From: Mycobacterium sp. shizuoka-1
GTDB lineage: Bacteria > Actinomycetota > Actinomycetes > Mycobacteriales > Mycobacteriaceae
Length of the DNA: 64,000 nucleotides
Reading direction: 5' to 3'
Assembly (NCBI RefSeq): GCF_002723835.1
Contig: NZ_BEWG01000001.1
Span: 1 to 64,000, forward strand
Part shown: one piece after another, positions 11,603 to 20,267 of the stretch
How positions within the stretch are numbered: the stretch's first letter is position 1
Layout of the letters: every line of letters begins with the position of its first letter
Program-made: the position numbers and the translations under genes
Notes under the pieces: generated by a model
Database searches by the model: none
The model's input: only the letters and a program-made list of their open reading frames with translations
Told to the model about the DNA's origin: nothing

Positions 11603-12279
11603 GTCCAGTCGTGGTGGCGGTCGACGGTCCGGCTGGGACCGGGAAGTCCTCGGTGTCAAGGGGATTGGCGCGCGCGTTGGGTGCGCGCTATCTGGACACC
11701 GGGGCGATGTACCGGATCGCAACATTGTCGATGCTGCGCAGCCGGGTCGACCTGACCGATCCCGATGCGATCGCGGCGGCCTCCGATGTGCCACTGTCGG
11801 TGGGGTACGACCCTGACGTCGACCGCGCTTACCTTGACGGGCAGGATGTTTCGGCCGAGATCCGCGGCGACGAGGTGACCCGCGCGGTGTCTGCGGTGTC
11901 GGCGGTCCCGCAGGTGCGCACCCGGTTGGTGGCGCTGCAACGCGAGCTGGCATCGGGCCCGGACAGCGTGGTGGTCGAGGGCCGCGATATCGGCACCGTC
12001 GTACTGCCGGACGCCGACGTGAAGATCTTCCTCACCGCCTCGGCCGAGACTCGGGCGCGCAGGCGCAACGACCAGAACGTCGCCGTCGGGTTGGCCGACG
12101 ACTACGACACGGTGCTGGCCGACGTCCGGCGGCGCGACCACCTGGATTCGACCCGTGCGGTGTCGCCGCTGCGGCCTGCCGAGGATGCGGTGATCGTCGA
12201 CACCAGCGAGATGACCGAGGCCGAGGTGGTCGACCACCTGCTGGCGTTGGTCCACCAGCGAAGCGGGGCCGTGCGATGA
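11599..12279 (+). CDS. cmk: Cytidylate kinase
   Basis: About 226 residues. It phosphorylates CMP and dCMP to the diphosphates. The P-loop [15 protein letters not shown] lies at 8-22; then come YLDTGAMYR and [20 protein letters not shown] of the nucleotide-binding core, and the lid region with ETRARRR. GTG 11599 overlaps the preceding stop and the gene ends in an ATGA overlap with der, the usual cmk-der pairing. Confidence 0.95.
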   Translation: MSPVVVAVDGPAGTGKSSVSRGLARALGARYLDTGAMYRIATLSMLRSRVDLTDPDAIAAASDVPLSVGYDPDVDRAYLDGQDVSAEIRGDEVTRAVSAVSAVPQVRTRLVALQRELASGPDSVVVEGRDIGTVVLPDADVKIFLTASAETRARRRNDQNVAVGLADDYDTVLADVRRRDHLDSTRAVSPLRPAEDAVIVDTSEMTEAEVVDHLLALVHQRSGAVR

Positions 12280-13679
12280 GCGAAGACGGCACCTGGTCGG
12301 ACGAGAGCGACTGGGAACTGTCCGACGAGGGTTTCGACGACGAGGGTGAATCCTTCGCGCCGCCACCGGTGGTCGCCGTCGTCGGGCGGCCCAACGTCGG
12401 CAAGTCCACGCTGGTCAACCGGATCCTGGGCCGGCGCGAGGCCGTCGTGCAGGACCTACCCGGGGTGACCCGGGATCGGGTGTCCTACGACGCCTCGTGG
12501 GTCGGGCGGCGATTCGTCGTGCAGGACACCGGCGGGTGGGAGCCCGATGCGAAGGGTCTGCAGCAGTTGGTCGCCGAGCAGGCCTCGGTGGCGATGCAGA
12601 CCGCCGACGCGGTGATCCTGGTGGTGGATGCGACGGTCGGTGCGACCGCCGGCGACGAGGCGGCCGCGCGGATCCTGCGCCGCTCGGGCAAGCCGGTGTT
12701 CCTGGCGGCCAACAAGGTCGACAACGAGAAGAGCGAGGCCGACGCCGCGGCGCTGTGGTCGCTGGGGCTCGGCGAGCCGCATCCGATCAGTGCCATGCAC
12801 GGTCGCGGGGTCGCCGATCTGCTCGACGAGGTCATCGCCGCTCTGCCCGAGGCGTCGGAGGTCGCTCCCGCCGCCGGGGGACCGCGGCGGGTTGCGTTGG
12901 TGGGCAAGCCGAACGTCGGCAAGAGCTCGCTGCTGAACCGGCTGGCCGGCGCCGAACGGTCGGTGGTGCACGACGTCGCGGGCACCACCGTCGACCCGGT
13001 GGACTCGCTCATCGAATTGGGCGGCAAGACATGGCGTTTCGTCGACACCGCCGGCTTGCGCCGACGGGTCGGCCAGGCCACCGGCCACGAGTTCTACGCC
13101 TCGGTGCGCACGCACAGCGCGATCGACGCCGCCGAGGTGGTGATCGTGCTGATCGATGCCTCGCAGCCGCTGACCGAGCAGGATCAGCGGGTGCTGACGA
13201 TGGTGATCGAGGCGGGCCGGGCGTTGGTACTGGCGTTCAACAAATGGGATCTGGTCGACGAGGATCGGCGCTACCTGCTGGACCGGGAGATCGACCGCGA
13301 GCTGGCCCAGTTGCAGTGGGCGCCGCGGGTGAACATCTCGGCCAAGAGCGGCCGGGCGGTGCAGAAGCTGGTGCCGGCGATGGAGACCGCGCTGGCATCC
13401 TGGGATGCCCGTATCTCGACGGGGCAGCTCAACACCTGGATCAAGGAAGTCGTCGCGGCCACGCCGCCCCCGGTCCGCGGCGGCAAGCAGCCGCGGATCC
13501 TGTTCGCCACCCAGGCCACCGCGCGTCCGCCGACGTTTGTCCTGTTCACCAGCGGTTTTCTGGAGGCCGGTTATCGCCGGTTCCTGGAACGCCGGCTGCG
13601 CGAGACGTTCGGTTTCGAGGGCACCCCGATCCGGATCAACGTGCGGGTTCGCGAGAAGCGCAAACTCAAGCCGCGCTGA
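12276..13679 (+). CDS. der: Ribosome assembly GTPase Der (EngA)
   Basis: About 467 residues. This is an essential double GTPase of 50S subunit assembly. After a 30-residue acidic tail the first G domain starts with GRPNVGKST at 37-45 and has DTGGW and NKVD; the second starts with GKPNVGKSS near 210 and has DTAGL and NKWD. A C-terminal KH-like domain ends [14 protein letters not shown]. The acidic N-terminal extension is typical of actinobacterial Der. Confidence 0.96.
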   Translation: MSEDGTWSDESDWELSDEGFDDEGESFAPPPVVAVVGRPNVGKSTLVNRILGRREAVVQDLPGVTRDRVSYDASWVGRRFVVQDTGGWEPDAKGLQQLVAEQASVAMQTADAVILVVDATVGATAGDEAAARILRRSGKPVFLAANKVDNEKSEADAAALWSLGLGEPHPISAMHGRGVADLLDEVIAALPEASEVAPAAGGPRRVALVGKPNVGKSSLLNRLAGAERSVVHDVAGTTVDPVDSLIELGGKTWRFVDTAGLRRRVGQATGHEFYASVRTHSAIDAAEVVIVLIDASQPLTEQDQRVLTMVIEAGRALVLAFNKWDLVDEDRRYLLDREIDRELAQLQWAPRVNISAKSGRAVQKLVPAMETALASWDARISTGQLNTWIKEVVAATPPPVRGGKQPRILFATQATARPPTFVLFTSGFLEAGYRRFLERRLRETFGFEGTPIRINVRVREKRKLKPR

Positions 13680-13716
13680 TCGGCGGGTTTGAAGCGCCTG
13701 TGGAGCATTCGCCCAG

Positions 13717-13722
13717 TAGATT
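13717..13722 (+). promoter_or_regulatory. -10 hexamer TAGATT, leaderless promoter of the 13730 gene
   Basis: TAGATT ends 7 nt before ATG 13730. There is no Shine-Dalgarno sequence, so leaderless expression is the simplest reading. Confidence 0.5.
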
Positions 13723-13729
13723 GCCAGCT

Positions 13730-14026
13730 ATGGAGTTTGCTGCCTCGCGTGTGCCCGCCCGACGACTGATCTACGGGGTCGCCGGCTTGATGATCGCCGC
13801 GGCGCCCGCGGTCGCCGTTTTCACCGGTGCCTTCGACGGCTCGGCGCCGCGGGTGCTGGCCTGCGAGGAGTCTGACACCGAGGACAGCTTCTCGATGAAC
13901 TGTGCTCCGACCGTCATTCCGGACACCAGCGACGTGCTGACCGAGGCCGAGGTGGCCGAGCCGGGCTGGAACGCGGGCGGGCCCGGTCCCGCCGGCGGCG
14001 CCCCGGGCAGCCACGGCGGCCGTTAG
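13730..14026 (+). CDS. Small secreted or membrane-anchored hypothetical protein
   Basis: About 98 residues. A hydrophobic signal or anchor segment (LIYGVAGLMIAAAPAVAVF) is followed by a short region with two cysteines (VLACEES and MNCAPTV) and a Gly/Pro-rich tail. The spaced cysteines could form one disulphide outside the membrane. No known domain is recognised. It follows der by 50 bp and its stop overlaps the stop of the convergent nitroreductase gene by 4 bp (TTAG). Confidence 0.7.
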   Translation: MEFAASRVPARRLIYGVAGLMIAAAPAVAVFTGAFDGSAPRVLACEESDTEDSFSMNCAPTVIPDTSDVLTEAEVAEPGWNAGGPGPAGGAPGSHGGR

Positions 14027-14706
14027 GCCGGCAGCCAGCGCGTCCCGTAGGTGTCGAGGTGCACGACCTCCTCGACCGGTTTGCGGGTGGTCGGCCCGTA
14101 GCGTCCGCGTGGCCAGCCGAGCGGCACCACGCACACCGGGGTCACCGACAGCGGTAGTCCGAGGATCTTGCGCGCCGAGGTGACGTTCCACAGCGGCATC
14201 GTGATGAGCGACGCACCCAGGCCCATCGCCCTGGCCGCCAGCAGCAGGTTCTGCACGCTGGGGTAGATCGAGCCGAAGAACGATGTTTCCCCGACGAAGG
14301 GTGTCGGCACGTAGGGCAGCCGCATCCCGCCGCGCAGGCAGGGCACGACCAGAACCGGGATCTCGCTGAAGTGCTCGATCTGCCATTCCACGGCGCGCAG
14401 GATCTTCAGCATCGATTCGTCGCCGGCCGCTTGCCGCCGGCCGATGGCTCCGTAGATCGTCCAGGGCTGGCGGTAGCGCTTGCCGAGCTGGTCTTTGACG
14501 TGCTGGTCCTTGACGACGATGAACTCCCAGTTCTGCCCGTTGGAGCCGGTGGGCGCCCGCAGCGCGAGTTCGATGCATTTGGCGACGATGGCGTCGTCGA
14601 CTGGGTCGGGCTTGACCCGGCGCACGGCCCGCTGCGTCATCATCGCGTCGATCAGTGGCATGTTCAGGCCGGCCAGCGCCTCGTCGGTACTCGGTATCTC
14701 GCTCAT
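14023..14706 (-). CDS. Nitroreductase-family flavoprotein
   Basis: About 227 residues. FMN-dependent NAD(P)H oxidoreductase of the nitroreductase superfamily: TQRAVRRVKPDPV at the N-terminus (the R-S/A-R phosphate-binding region), ALRAPTGSNGQNWEFIVV, SVQNLLLAARAMGLGASLITM and a C-terminal PLGWPRGRYGP. The physiological substrate is unknown. ATG 14706 has TAGCCT 8 nt upstream. The downstream neighbour on the other strand is convergent and overlaps by TTAG. Confidence 0.88.
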   Translation of the reverse strand: MSEIPSTDEALAGLNMPLIDAMMTQRAVRRVKPDPVDDAIVAKCIELALRAPTGSNGQNWEFIVVKDQHVKDQLGKRYRQPWTIYGAIGRRQAAGDESMLKILRAVEWQIEHFSEIPVLVVPCLRGGMRLPYVPTPFVGETSFFGSIYPSVQNLLLAARAMGLGASLITMPLWNVTSARKILGLPLSVTPVCVVPLGWPRGRYGPTTRKPVEEVVHLDTYGTRWLPA

Positions 14707-14714
14707 AGGGTTCG

Positions 14715-14720
14715 AGGCTA
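14715..14720 (-). promoter_or_regulatory. -10 hexamer TAGCCT, leaderless promoter of the nitroreductase gene
   Basis: Minus-strand TAGCCT ends 8 nt before ATG 14706 with no Shine-Dalgarno sequence between them. Confidence 0.45.
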
Positions 14721-14820
14721 GGGCTGTTACGGCCGGCCCGCATATTTGTTCGGTAAGACGTTGCGGTGCAAGGTTTTTGGTGAGTCGGCGCCCGGCGTGC
14801 GGCGGGTGGTGGCCGGCCGA

Positions 14821-14826
14821 TAGGGT
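14821..14826 (+). promoter_or_regulatory. -10 hexamer TAGGGT, leaderless promoter of the TauE/SafE gene
   Basis: TAGGGT ends 6 nt before GTG 14833 and only 3 nt before GTG 14830, which favours 14833 as the start. Confidence 0.5.
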
Positions 14827-14832
14827 TTCGTG

Positions 14833-15615
14833 GTGTCCGTTTCCCACATGATCGTGATCGCGTTGGCCGGGATGGGGGCGGGGGCGATCAACGCCCTGGT
14901 CGGTTCGGGCACGCTGATCACGTTCCCGACGCTGGTGGCCCTCGGGTTTCCGCCGGTGACGGCGACGATGTCCAACGCCATCGGCCTGGTGGCCGGGGGT
15001 GTGTCCGGGACGTGGGGATATCGCAAGGAACTCGGTGGGCAGTGGAGCCGGCTGCGCTGGCAGATCCCGGCTTCGCTGATCGGCGCGGCCATCGGCGCGT
15101 TTCTGCTGCTGCATCTGCCGGAGAAGGTGTTCACCCAGGTCGTGCCCGTGCTGCTGGTCGGGGCGCTGGTGCTGGTGGTGGTCGGGCCGCGGATCCAGGC
15201 GTATGCGCGGCGGCGCGCGGAGGAAACGGGACGGTCGGCCTCGCACGTGTCGCCGCGGCGGATGGCAGCGCTGGTCGTCGGCACGTTCGCGGTCGGCATC
15301 TACGGCGGCTACTTCACCGCGGCGCAGGGCATCCTGCTGATCGGGGTGATGGGGGCGTTGCTGCCCGAGGACATGCAGCGGATGAACGCCGCCAAGAACC
15401 TGCTGTCGCTGTTGGTGAACATCGTCGCCGCCGTGGGCTACACGGTGGTGGCGTTCGACCGGGTGAGCTGGGCGGCTGCCGGACTGATCGCGGCCGGGTC
15501 CCTGGTCGGCGGGTATCTGGGCGCGCACTACGGGCGGCGGTTGTCGGCGAACATGCTGCGCGCGGTGATCGTCGTGGTGGGGCTGATCGGCTTGTACCGG
15601 CTGTTGATGGTGTGA
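14833..15615 (+). CDS. TauE/SafE-family membrane exporter
   Basis: About 260 residues with about eight hydrophobic segments. The family signature region GSGTLITFPTLVALGFPPV followed by ATMSNAIGL recurs in the second half as GGYFTAAQGILLIGVMGALL, reflecting the internal duplication of TauE/SafE proteins. Family members move sulfite, sulfoacetate or other organic anions; the substrate here is unknown. Two adjacent GTG codons are possible starts; 14833 is preferred from the -10 spacing. No regulatory or sulfur gene is adjacent. Confidence 0.85.
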   Translation: MSVSHMIVIALAGMGAGAINALVGSGTLITFPTLVALGFPPVTATMSNAIGLVAGGVSGTWGYRKELGGQWSRLRWQIPASLIGAAIGAFLLLHLPEKVFTQVVPVLLVGALVLVVVGPRIQAYARRRAEETGRSASHVSPRRMAALVVGTFAVGIYGGYFTAAQGILLIGVMGALLPEDMQRMNAAKNLLSLLVNIVAAVGYTVVAFDRVSWAAAGLIAAGSLVGGYLGAHYGRRLSANMLRAVIVVVGLIGLYRLLMV

Positions 15616-15653
15616 CACCTGTAGCCGATTCGGGTCTGAGACGGGGGGTGCGG

Positions 15654-15659
15654 TAGTCT
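15654..15659 (+). promoter_or_regulatory. -10 hexamer TAGTCT upstream of tRNA-Pro
   Basis: TAGTCT fits TANNNT and lies 33 nt before the mature tRNA 5' end. The transcript leader would include the hairpin at 15668-15688. Confidence 0.4.
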
Positions 15660-15667
15660 TTCGTCCT

Positions 15668-15688
15668 GCTGCCGGCGATCCCGGCAGC
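15668..15688 (+). repeat. Hairpin in the tRNA leader
   Basis: GCTGCCGG pairs with CCGGCAGC across a 5-nt loop (8 bp). It ends 4 nt before the tRNA, without a T-run, so it is more likely a processing or leader structure than a terminator. Confidence 0.5.
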
Positions 15689-15692
15689 GCCG

Positions 15693-15766
<74 letters not shown>

Positions 15767-15778
15767 CACAAAAGCAAT

Positions 15779-15807
15779 GGCCAGGACCGTCGTAAGACGG
15801 CCTGGCC
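15779..15807 (+). terminator. Terminator-like hairpin after tRNA-Pro
   Basis: GGCCAGG, a bulged A, CCGTC, a GTAA tetraloop, GACGG and CCTGGCC give 12 paired bases in a 29-nt hairpin, followed by TTCTTG. This is the strongest hairpin seen in the window and sits 12 nt after the tRNA. Confidence 0.75.
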
Positions 15808-15884
15808 TTCTTGCGTTGCGGAGGGCGGACAGGGTGCCGGGAGCCGAAGCGCCCGCCGAGGGATGAGGCGGTCGCTGCGGCGGC

Positions 15885-15902
15885 TCCTGTCAGCCCGACA
15901 CA
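15885..15902 (+). repeat. 18-bp direct repeat, copy 2, att-like scar
   Basis: A perfect copy of the tRNA 3' end (positions 15753-15770) in a place with no tRNA. The flanks differ. The 292 bp from 15808 to 16099 holds no supported gene apart from this repeat. Confidence 0.7.
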
Positions 15903-16099
15903 CTGATCGTCTCTGCCGAGCCTGTCGTTGTTGCGACGTTTCGCACGGCAGCAACGGTTTCGGCGACGTTGCAAACGGGGCCGTGGCGGTGCACGCGCGA
16001 TTCTCGGTGGTGACCGCCGCCCTCGCGACAGCGGGTGAGACTGGCGTCCTCAACGTCTTTGCTGGTATCCATGATTCAGCAGCTCTGAAGGGGGACGAG

Positions 16100-16429
16100 A
16101 TGTCGCTTAAGGTCAATATCGAAGATCTGGCCGCGTCCGGGGTGGCGGTCACCGGCCACGGCGAAGACGTCGCGGTCAAGCATGCGGCGGCCGACGGTCG
16201 GGTGGACGCCGCGCAGGCCGGCTGGCAGGGGGCCTCCGCCGCCGCGATGGCCACCCTCTGCGGGCAGTGGTCGGCCACGACCACGGCTCTGGTCACCCGC
16301 CTGAGCGATCACGCTCAGGCGCTGCACGCCAGCGCCCAGGGGTTCGCCGAGATGGAGCAGCGCCACAGCCAGGCCCTGGAGGAGCCGGCCCGGGCCGCCG
16401 ACACGATTGCCGCCCAGACCGACCGCTGA
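16100..16429 (+). CDS. WXG100-like small protein (Rv2798c-like)
   Basis: About 109 residues, all helical, with a central WQG turn (Trp42, Gly44 in AAQAGWQGASAAAM), the hallmark of WXG100/ESX-related helical hairpins. The start is ATG 16100 with AAGGGGG upstream; the open frame before it crosses the att-like repeat and is not coding. It is followed 6 bp later by a DUF1023 hydrolase and then a lipoprotein, the same order and sizes as I recall for Rv2798c-Rv2797c-lppV. A secretion-chaperone or partner role for the hydrolase is inferred. Confidence 0.75.
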   Translation: MSLKVNIEDLAASGVAVTGHGEDVAVKHAAADGRVDAAQAGWQGASAAAMATLCGQWSATTTALVTRLSDHAQALHASAQGFAEMEQRHSQALEEPARAADTIAAQTDR

Positions 16430-16435
16430 GTCGCC

Positions 16436-18268
16436 GTGACCCTGACCGTTGCCGACATCGAACGCTGGAACGCCGGCGATGTCCGCGAGGTGTTCCACGC
16501 CGCCGACAGCCGGGCCCAGGCGGCATTCGACGCCGCCGACGGGCTGGCCACACTGCCGGCGTTCAACAGCTGGGGAGGTGAATCGGCGGAGGCTGCCAAG
16601 CAGGCGATCGGCCAGACCCGCAAGGATCTGGATTCGCACGGCAACGAAGCGCTCTCGGTGGCCAACGCCGCGCGCGCGGCGGCCGATGAGATCGACCGGA
16701 TCAAAGCCGAACTCGCCAGCCTCAAAGCAGACGCCGAGGCGCTGGACATGGAGATCGACCCGGTGGCCGGCCGAGTGCTGCCCGGCCCGAAGATCCGCAA
16801 CCCGATGGAGGCCGAACTCAAACAGGCCCAGCTTCAGCCCCGCCTGGACACGATCCTCGCCGAGGCCAACACCGTCGACATCGCGCTGGCCAACGCGATC
16901 AACATGGCCGGCGGCAAGACGCCGGTACCGCCGTCGCTGCACGCCAACGATCCAGAGCTCCAGCAGGCGCTCAATCGGCCGCTGCCCGAGGACCCCAAGC
17001 AATTCCACGACCTGTGGGAGAAGCTGTCCACCGAGGACCGGGATCTGCTCTACAGCCGCGACCACAACATCGGCAACCACCCGGGCATGCCGGTGGGAGA
17101 CGCCGATCATCCCGGCTTCGACCACTACAACCGGCTTAACCTGGCCGATCAGCTGGCGAAAGCCGAAGCCGCCCAAGGGCGGGTCGATGCCTTGACCGCC
17201 GAGCATCCGGACTGGGCGAACGGCCAGAACATCCCACCGCCGAACAAGCCCGGCGCGATCTTCGACGGCCGCCTGAAATATGAAGCGTGGCAACGACAAT
17301 TCGACGGCGCACGCAACGGGGCGAAGTACCTGCCCGACCTGCGCGCGGTCGACCAGGCGGTCACAGACCACCCCGAGCGCAAGCTGATGTTGCTCGACAC
17401 CGACAGCGGCCGTCAGGCGCGGGCCGCGGTGGCGATCGGCGACCCCGACAACGCCGCGCACGTCTCGGTCACCGCGCCCGGTCTCAACACCACCGTCCAC
17501 GGCGCGATCGGCGGGATGGCCGACGAGGCCGAACGGGTCCGCAGCGAAGCGCTGAGCCAGCTGGTGGCCGCCGGACGGGGCAGCGAAGGGGTCAGCACCA
17601 TCGCCTGGATCGGCTACGACCCGCCGCAGGTGCCGGGCACCGATGAGATCGGAGCCTCATTGTCGGGCGGGTACGAGGTCAGTCACGACGACGTCGCCAG
17701 GGCCGGCGCCCAGGACCTGTCGCGGTTCTACGACGGGATCAGCGCTGCCCACCACGGCCCGCTCGACCTGACCGCGATCGGGCATTCCTACGGATCGCTG
17801 ACCACCGGGCTGGCGCTGCAAGAGCCCGGCAACCACGGGGTCGACAACGCCCTGTTCTACGGCTCGCCGGGCATCGAGGCCAGCACCCCGCAGCAGCTGG
17901 GACTCCAACCGGGCCACGTGTTTGCGATGGAGACCCCCGATGACCCGATTCAATGGGTGTACGACGGCCCGAAGATCGCCCATGGGGTGGCGCCGTTCCT
18001 GCCGCCGCCGTTCAACTACCTCGCCGAATCCGGCCTGGGCGCTGCCGACGCCACCGGCGCAGGTGACTTCGGGCCCAACCCGGCGACCAATCCCAACTTC
18101 ACGCGCCTGGAGACCGGGACGGCGACCGTGCCCGACGGCCGCACGCTGGCGGCGGCAAGTGGACACAGCGACTATCCGCGCTGGGACAGCACACACAATC
18201 AGCTCTACACCACCGGCTACAACATCGCCGCGGTGATCGCCGGCACCACACCGATTCCGCAGAAGTGA
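16436..18268 (+). CDS. DUF1023 alpha/beta hydrolase with helical N-terminal domain
   Basis: About 610 residues from GTG 16436. The N-terminal 150 residues are helical with a WGG motif (NSWGGESAEAAKQAI), like WXG or LXG secretion domains. The C-terminal part is an alpha/beta hydrolase with the nucleophile elbow GHSYG (Ser451), preceded by STIAWIGYDPPQ and followed by a late GHSDYP histidine. This matches actinobacterial DUF1023 proteins. Neither substrate nor export is shown. The layout (WXG-like partner, enzyme with WXG-like N-terminus, lipoprotein) resembles polymorphic toxin loci, so a secreted enzyme toxin is possible. It overlaps the lipoprotein gene by GTGA. Confidence 0.82.
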   Translation: MTLTVADIERWNAGDVREVFHAADSRAQAAFDAADGLATLPAFNSWGGESAEAAKQAIGQTRKDLDSHGNEALSVANAARAAADEIDRIKAELASLKADAEALDMEIDPVAGRVLPGPKIRNPMEAELKQAQLQPRLDTILAEANTVDIALANAINMAGGKTPVPPSLHANDPELQQALNRPLPEDPKQFHDLWEKLSTEDRDLLYSRDHNIGNHPGMPVGDADHPGFDHYNRLNLADQLAKAEAAQGRVDALTAEHPDWANGQNIPPPNKPGAIFDGRLKYEAWQRQFDGARNGAKYLPDLRAVDQAVTDHPERKLMLLDTDSGRQARAAVAIGDPDNAAHVSVTAPGLNTTVHGAIGGMADEAERVRSEALSQLVAAGRGSEGVSTIAWIGYDPPQVPGTDEIGASLSGGYEVSHDDVARAGAQDLSRFYDGISAAHHGPLDLTAIGHSYGSLTTGLALQEPGNHGVDNALFYGSPGIEASTPQQLGLQPGHVFAMETPDDPIQWVYDGPKIAHGVAPFLPPPFNYLAESGLGAADATGAGDFGPNPATNPNFTRLETGTATVPDGRTLAAASGHSDYPRWDSTHNQLYTTGYNIAAVIAGTTPIPQK

Positions 18269-18816
18269 GCAGACTGGTCATGACACCGCGACAATTCACC
18301 TTTGCCATCGCCATCGCCATCGCACTAGCAGCAACAGGATGTCACGTGAGCAATCCCTACCAACCCACCGATCCGACGCAGGCCACCCGCGCGGCCGCGG
18401 AATTGACCTCCCTGCCGTCACTGGAGGACACCAAGTCGTCGATGATCGCGGTGATCGAAGATGTCGGACAACAGATTTCGGTAGCCGTCCCGGCAGTGCG
18501 ATTCACCTGGCGCCTCGACGAAGGCCGGGTGGGCTGCACCCCGCCCTACGAACAATCGCAGGGCCAAGAGATCCTGCTGGCCAAGTACGCCTCCGATGTG
18601 CCGATCCCGGAACAGAATTGGAAGCAGGCCTACGACCTGATGTCGAAGGCGGCCGCCGGGCTCGGCGCGACCACCGTCACAGTGTTTCAGAACGCGCCCG
18701 AGTTCCACGATGTGCAGTTCTCCAGCGACACCGGAACGGTGCTGCGACTGGCCTCACAGAAGGCAGCGCTGATCACGGGTAGTACCGGCTGCCGGCTGCC
18801 CGCCGACAAGCACTGA
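18265..18816 (+). CDS. LppA/LppV-family lipoprotein
   Basis: About 183 residues from GTG 18265 (overlapping GTGA), or 178 from ATG 18280. A type II signal peptide ends in the lipobox LAATGC, so Cys26 would be lipidated and the protein anchored outside the cell. The mature part with WRLDEGRVGCTPPYE and GLGATTVTVFQ resembles the mycobacterial LppA/LppB/LppV group. As the last gene of the trio it could be an envelope-located immunity or partner protein of the DUF1023 hydrolase; that is inference. Confidence 0.8.
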   Translation: MSRLVMTPRQFTFAIAIAIALAATGCHVSNPYQPTDPTQATRAAAELTSLPSLEDTKSSMIAVIEDVGQQISVAVPAVRFTWRLDEGRVGCTPPYEQSQGQEILLAKYASDVPIPEQNWKQAYDLMSKAAAGLGATTVTVFQNAPEFHDVQFSSDTGTVLRLASQKAALITGSTGCRLPADKH

Positions 18817-18896
18817 GGTGAACGCCGGGTGACGGTTGGGCGATGCGCCCGGCGATTCGCCACCCGGCGGCGGCCGACAGCGGCTATGAATCAACG

Positions 18897-19184
18897 GTGA
18901 GCAACCACCACGTGAACCTGACCCCGCAGGAAGAGTCGTTGATCGCCGAGAGCCATCCCGAGGTGCTGGCCCGGATGGACGGCAAGCAGCTGAAGGACCT
19001 GCAGAGCCGCCTACGGCAGGCGCGGGAGAAGAACTTCAGCCTGCTGCGACGCCAGGGCGCGGCGCGCGTGGAGGCCGAAGGCGGCCGCGGCGCGGCCCAG
19101 CCGGCCAATGAGAAGCGCGGCGAAAAAGTGGAGGTCTTCGACGAAGCGCTGGCCCGGGTCGGCCAATATCTCGACGCCGACTAG
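18897..19184 (+). CDS. Small charged hypothetical protein
   Basis: About 95 residues from GTG 18897, highly charged and helical. The first half has LTPQEESLIAESHPEVLARMDGKQLKDLQSRLRQAREKNF, likely a helix-turn-helix-like or coiled-coil hairpin, and the C-terminal half is basic and Ala/Gly-rich. No enzyme motif or signal peptide is seen. It sits between the lipoprotein and the CcdA-like gene. A start at 18843 is possible but adds a low-complexity tail. The function is unknown. Confidence 0.6.
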   Translation: MSNHHVNLTPQEESLIAESHPEVLARMDGKQLKDLQSRLRQAREKNFSLLRRQGAARVEAEGGRGAAQPANEKRGEKVEVFDEALARVGQYLDAD

Positions 19185-19264
19185 CGACCGCTCGGTGAAC
19201 CGGGGAACGCGGTATCTCGTGTCCTGACCGACGGCGGGTCTGGTCGCCGAGGAGAGGGGCGCCC

Positions 19265-20137
19265 GTGGGACACGGCCTGATGGGACTGGCCTTCGGCGCC
19301 GGCTTGATAGCCGTGCTGAATCCCTGCGGGTTCGCGATGCTGCCGGTGTACATGACCCTGGTCGCGCGCGGTGACGGCACGGGCCGGGTGACCGCATTGC
19401 GGCGCGCGGTCGTCGCCACCCTCGACATGGTGGCGGGGTTCATGACCGTGTTCGGCGCGTTCGGGCTGTTGACCGTGTCGGCGGCCGCGGCCGTGCAGCA
19501 GTACCTTCCTTACGTCACCGTGCTGATCGGCGGCATGCTCATCGGCATCGGTGCCTGGACGCTGGCCGGCCGGCATCTTCGGAGGCTTGTTCCGCACGGC
19601 GCGATGGTCGGCTACGGGGTCGGGTACGCGATCGCCTCGCTGTCGTGCACCGTCGGGCCCTTTCTCGCGGTGACCACCGCCGGCATGCGGAACGGCGTGC
19701 TCGCCGACGGTCTGCTGACCTATCTCGTCTACGCCGCCGGGATGTCGCTGATCGTGGGCGTGCTCGCGATCGCCGCCGCCTTCGCCAACCCGGTCGGCGT
19801 GTACCGCATGCGACGAATCCTGCCGTACGTCAACCGGATCGGCGGTGCGTTGGTCGTTGCCGTCGGTGCGTACGTGGCCTATTACGGGGTGTACGAAATC
19901 CGAGTGGCCGGCGCCGGCACCGTCCCGGACGATCCGGTGATCTCGGCTGCCGGGCAGGCTCAGAACGCGGTGGCGATGTGGGTGCACACGCATGGCGGGT
20001 ACCCGTGGCTGGCCGCGCTGACGCTGCTCGTGCTGGGAGCATTCGTCCTCGCATGGGGCAGGATGCTGCGCCGCACGGTCAGGGTCCGTCGCGTGCTCGA
20101 GCTGCACCTGAGCGAGCCCCGCATCTCGTCGTCCTAG
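19265..20137 (+). CDS. CcdA/DsbD-like integral membrane protein
   Basis: About 290 residues with about seven membrane helices. Two conserved cysteines lie in NPCGFAMLPVY (helix 1) and LSCTVGPFLA (helix 4), the pair that carries reducing equivalents across the membrane in CcdA/DsbD proteins. No thioredoxin-like partner is adjacent, so the electron acceptor must be elsewhere. The GTG 19265 start has GAGGAGAGGGG upstream. Mycobacteria have several such proteins, including the Rv2877c type, linked to metal or redox homeostasis. Confidence 0.85.
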   Translation: MGHGLMGLAFGAGLIAVLNPCGFAMLPVYMTLVARGDGTGRVTALRRAVVATLDMVAGFMTVFGAFGLLTVSAAAAVQQYLPYVTVLIGGMLIGIGAWTLAGRHLRRLVPHGAMVGYGVGYAIASLSCTVGPFLAVTTAGMRNGVLADGLLTYLVYAAGMSLIVGVLAIAAAFANPVGVYRMRRILPYVNRIGGALVVAVGAYVAYYGVYEIRVAGAGTVPDDPVISAAGQAQNAVAMWVHTHGGYPWLAALTLLVLGAFVLAWGRMLRRTVRVRRVLELHLSEPRISSS

Positions 20138-20209
20138 GCCGAATTCGCCAATCCCCGGCGGACGCGGTGGTTTCCTGGTCTGCTGCTGAACCAACGTGTA
20201 TCACCAGTC

Positions 20210-20220
20210 GTGTCTGACAC
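20210..20220 (+). promoter_or_regulatory. Palindrome GTGTCTGACAC upstream of the TetR gene
   Basis: A perfect 11-bp palindrome 48 bp before the TTG start of the TetR regulator, a possible autoregulatory operator. The same 11-mer also occurs by chance in coding sequence at about 26536, which lowers confidence. Confidence 0.25.
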
Positions 20221-20267
20221 CAGACCGGTCGATCAGTGTGAGAGCGACGGCGGAGCGAGGAGCGATC

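Noticed and set aside
15863..16099. N-terminal extension of the WXG-like gene across the att-like repeat
   Set aside because: The extension is Arg/Cys-rich and unlike the family; ATG 16100 has its own strong ribosome site.
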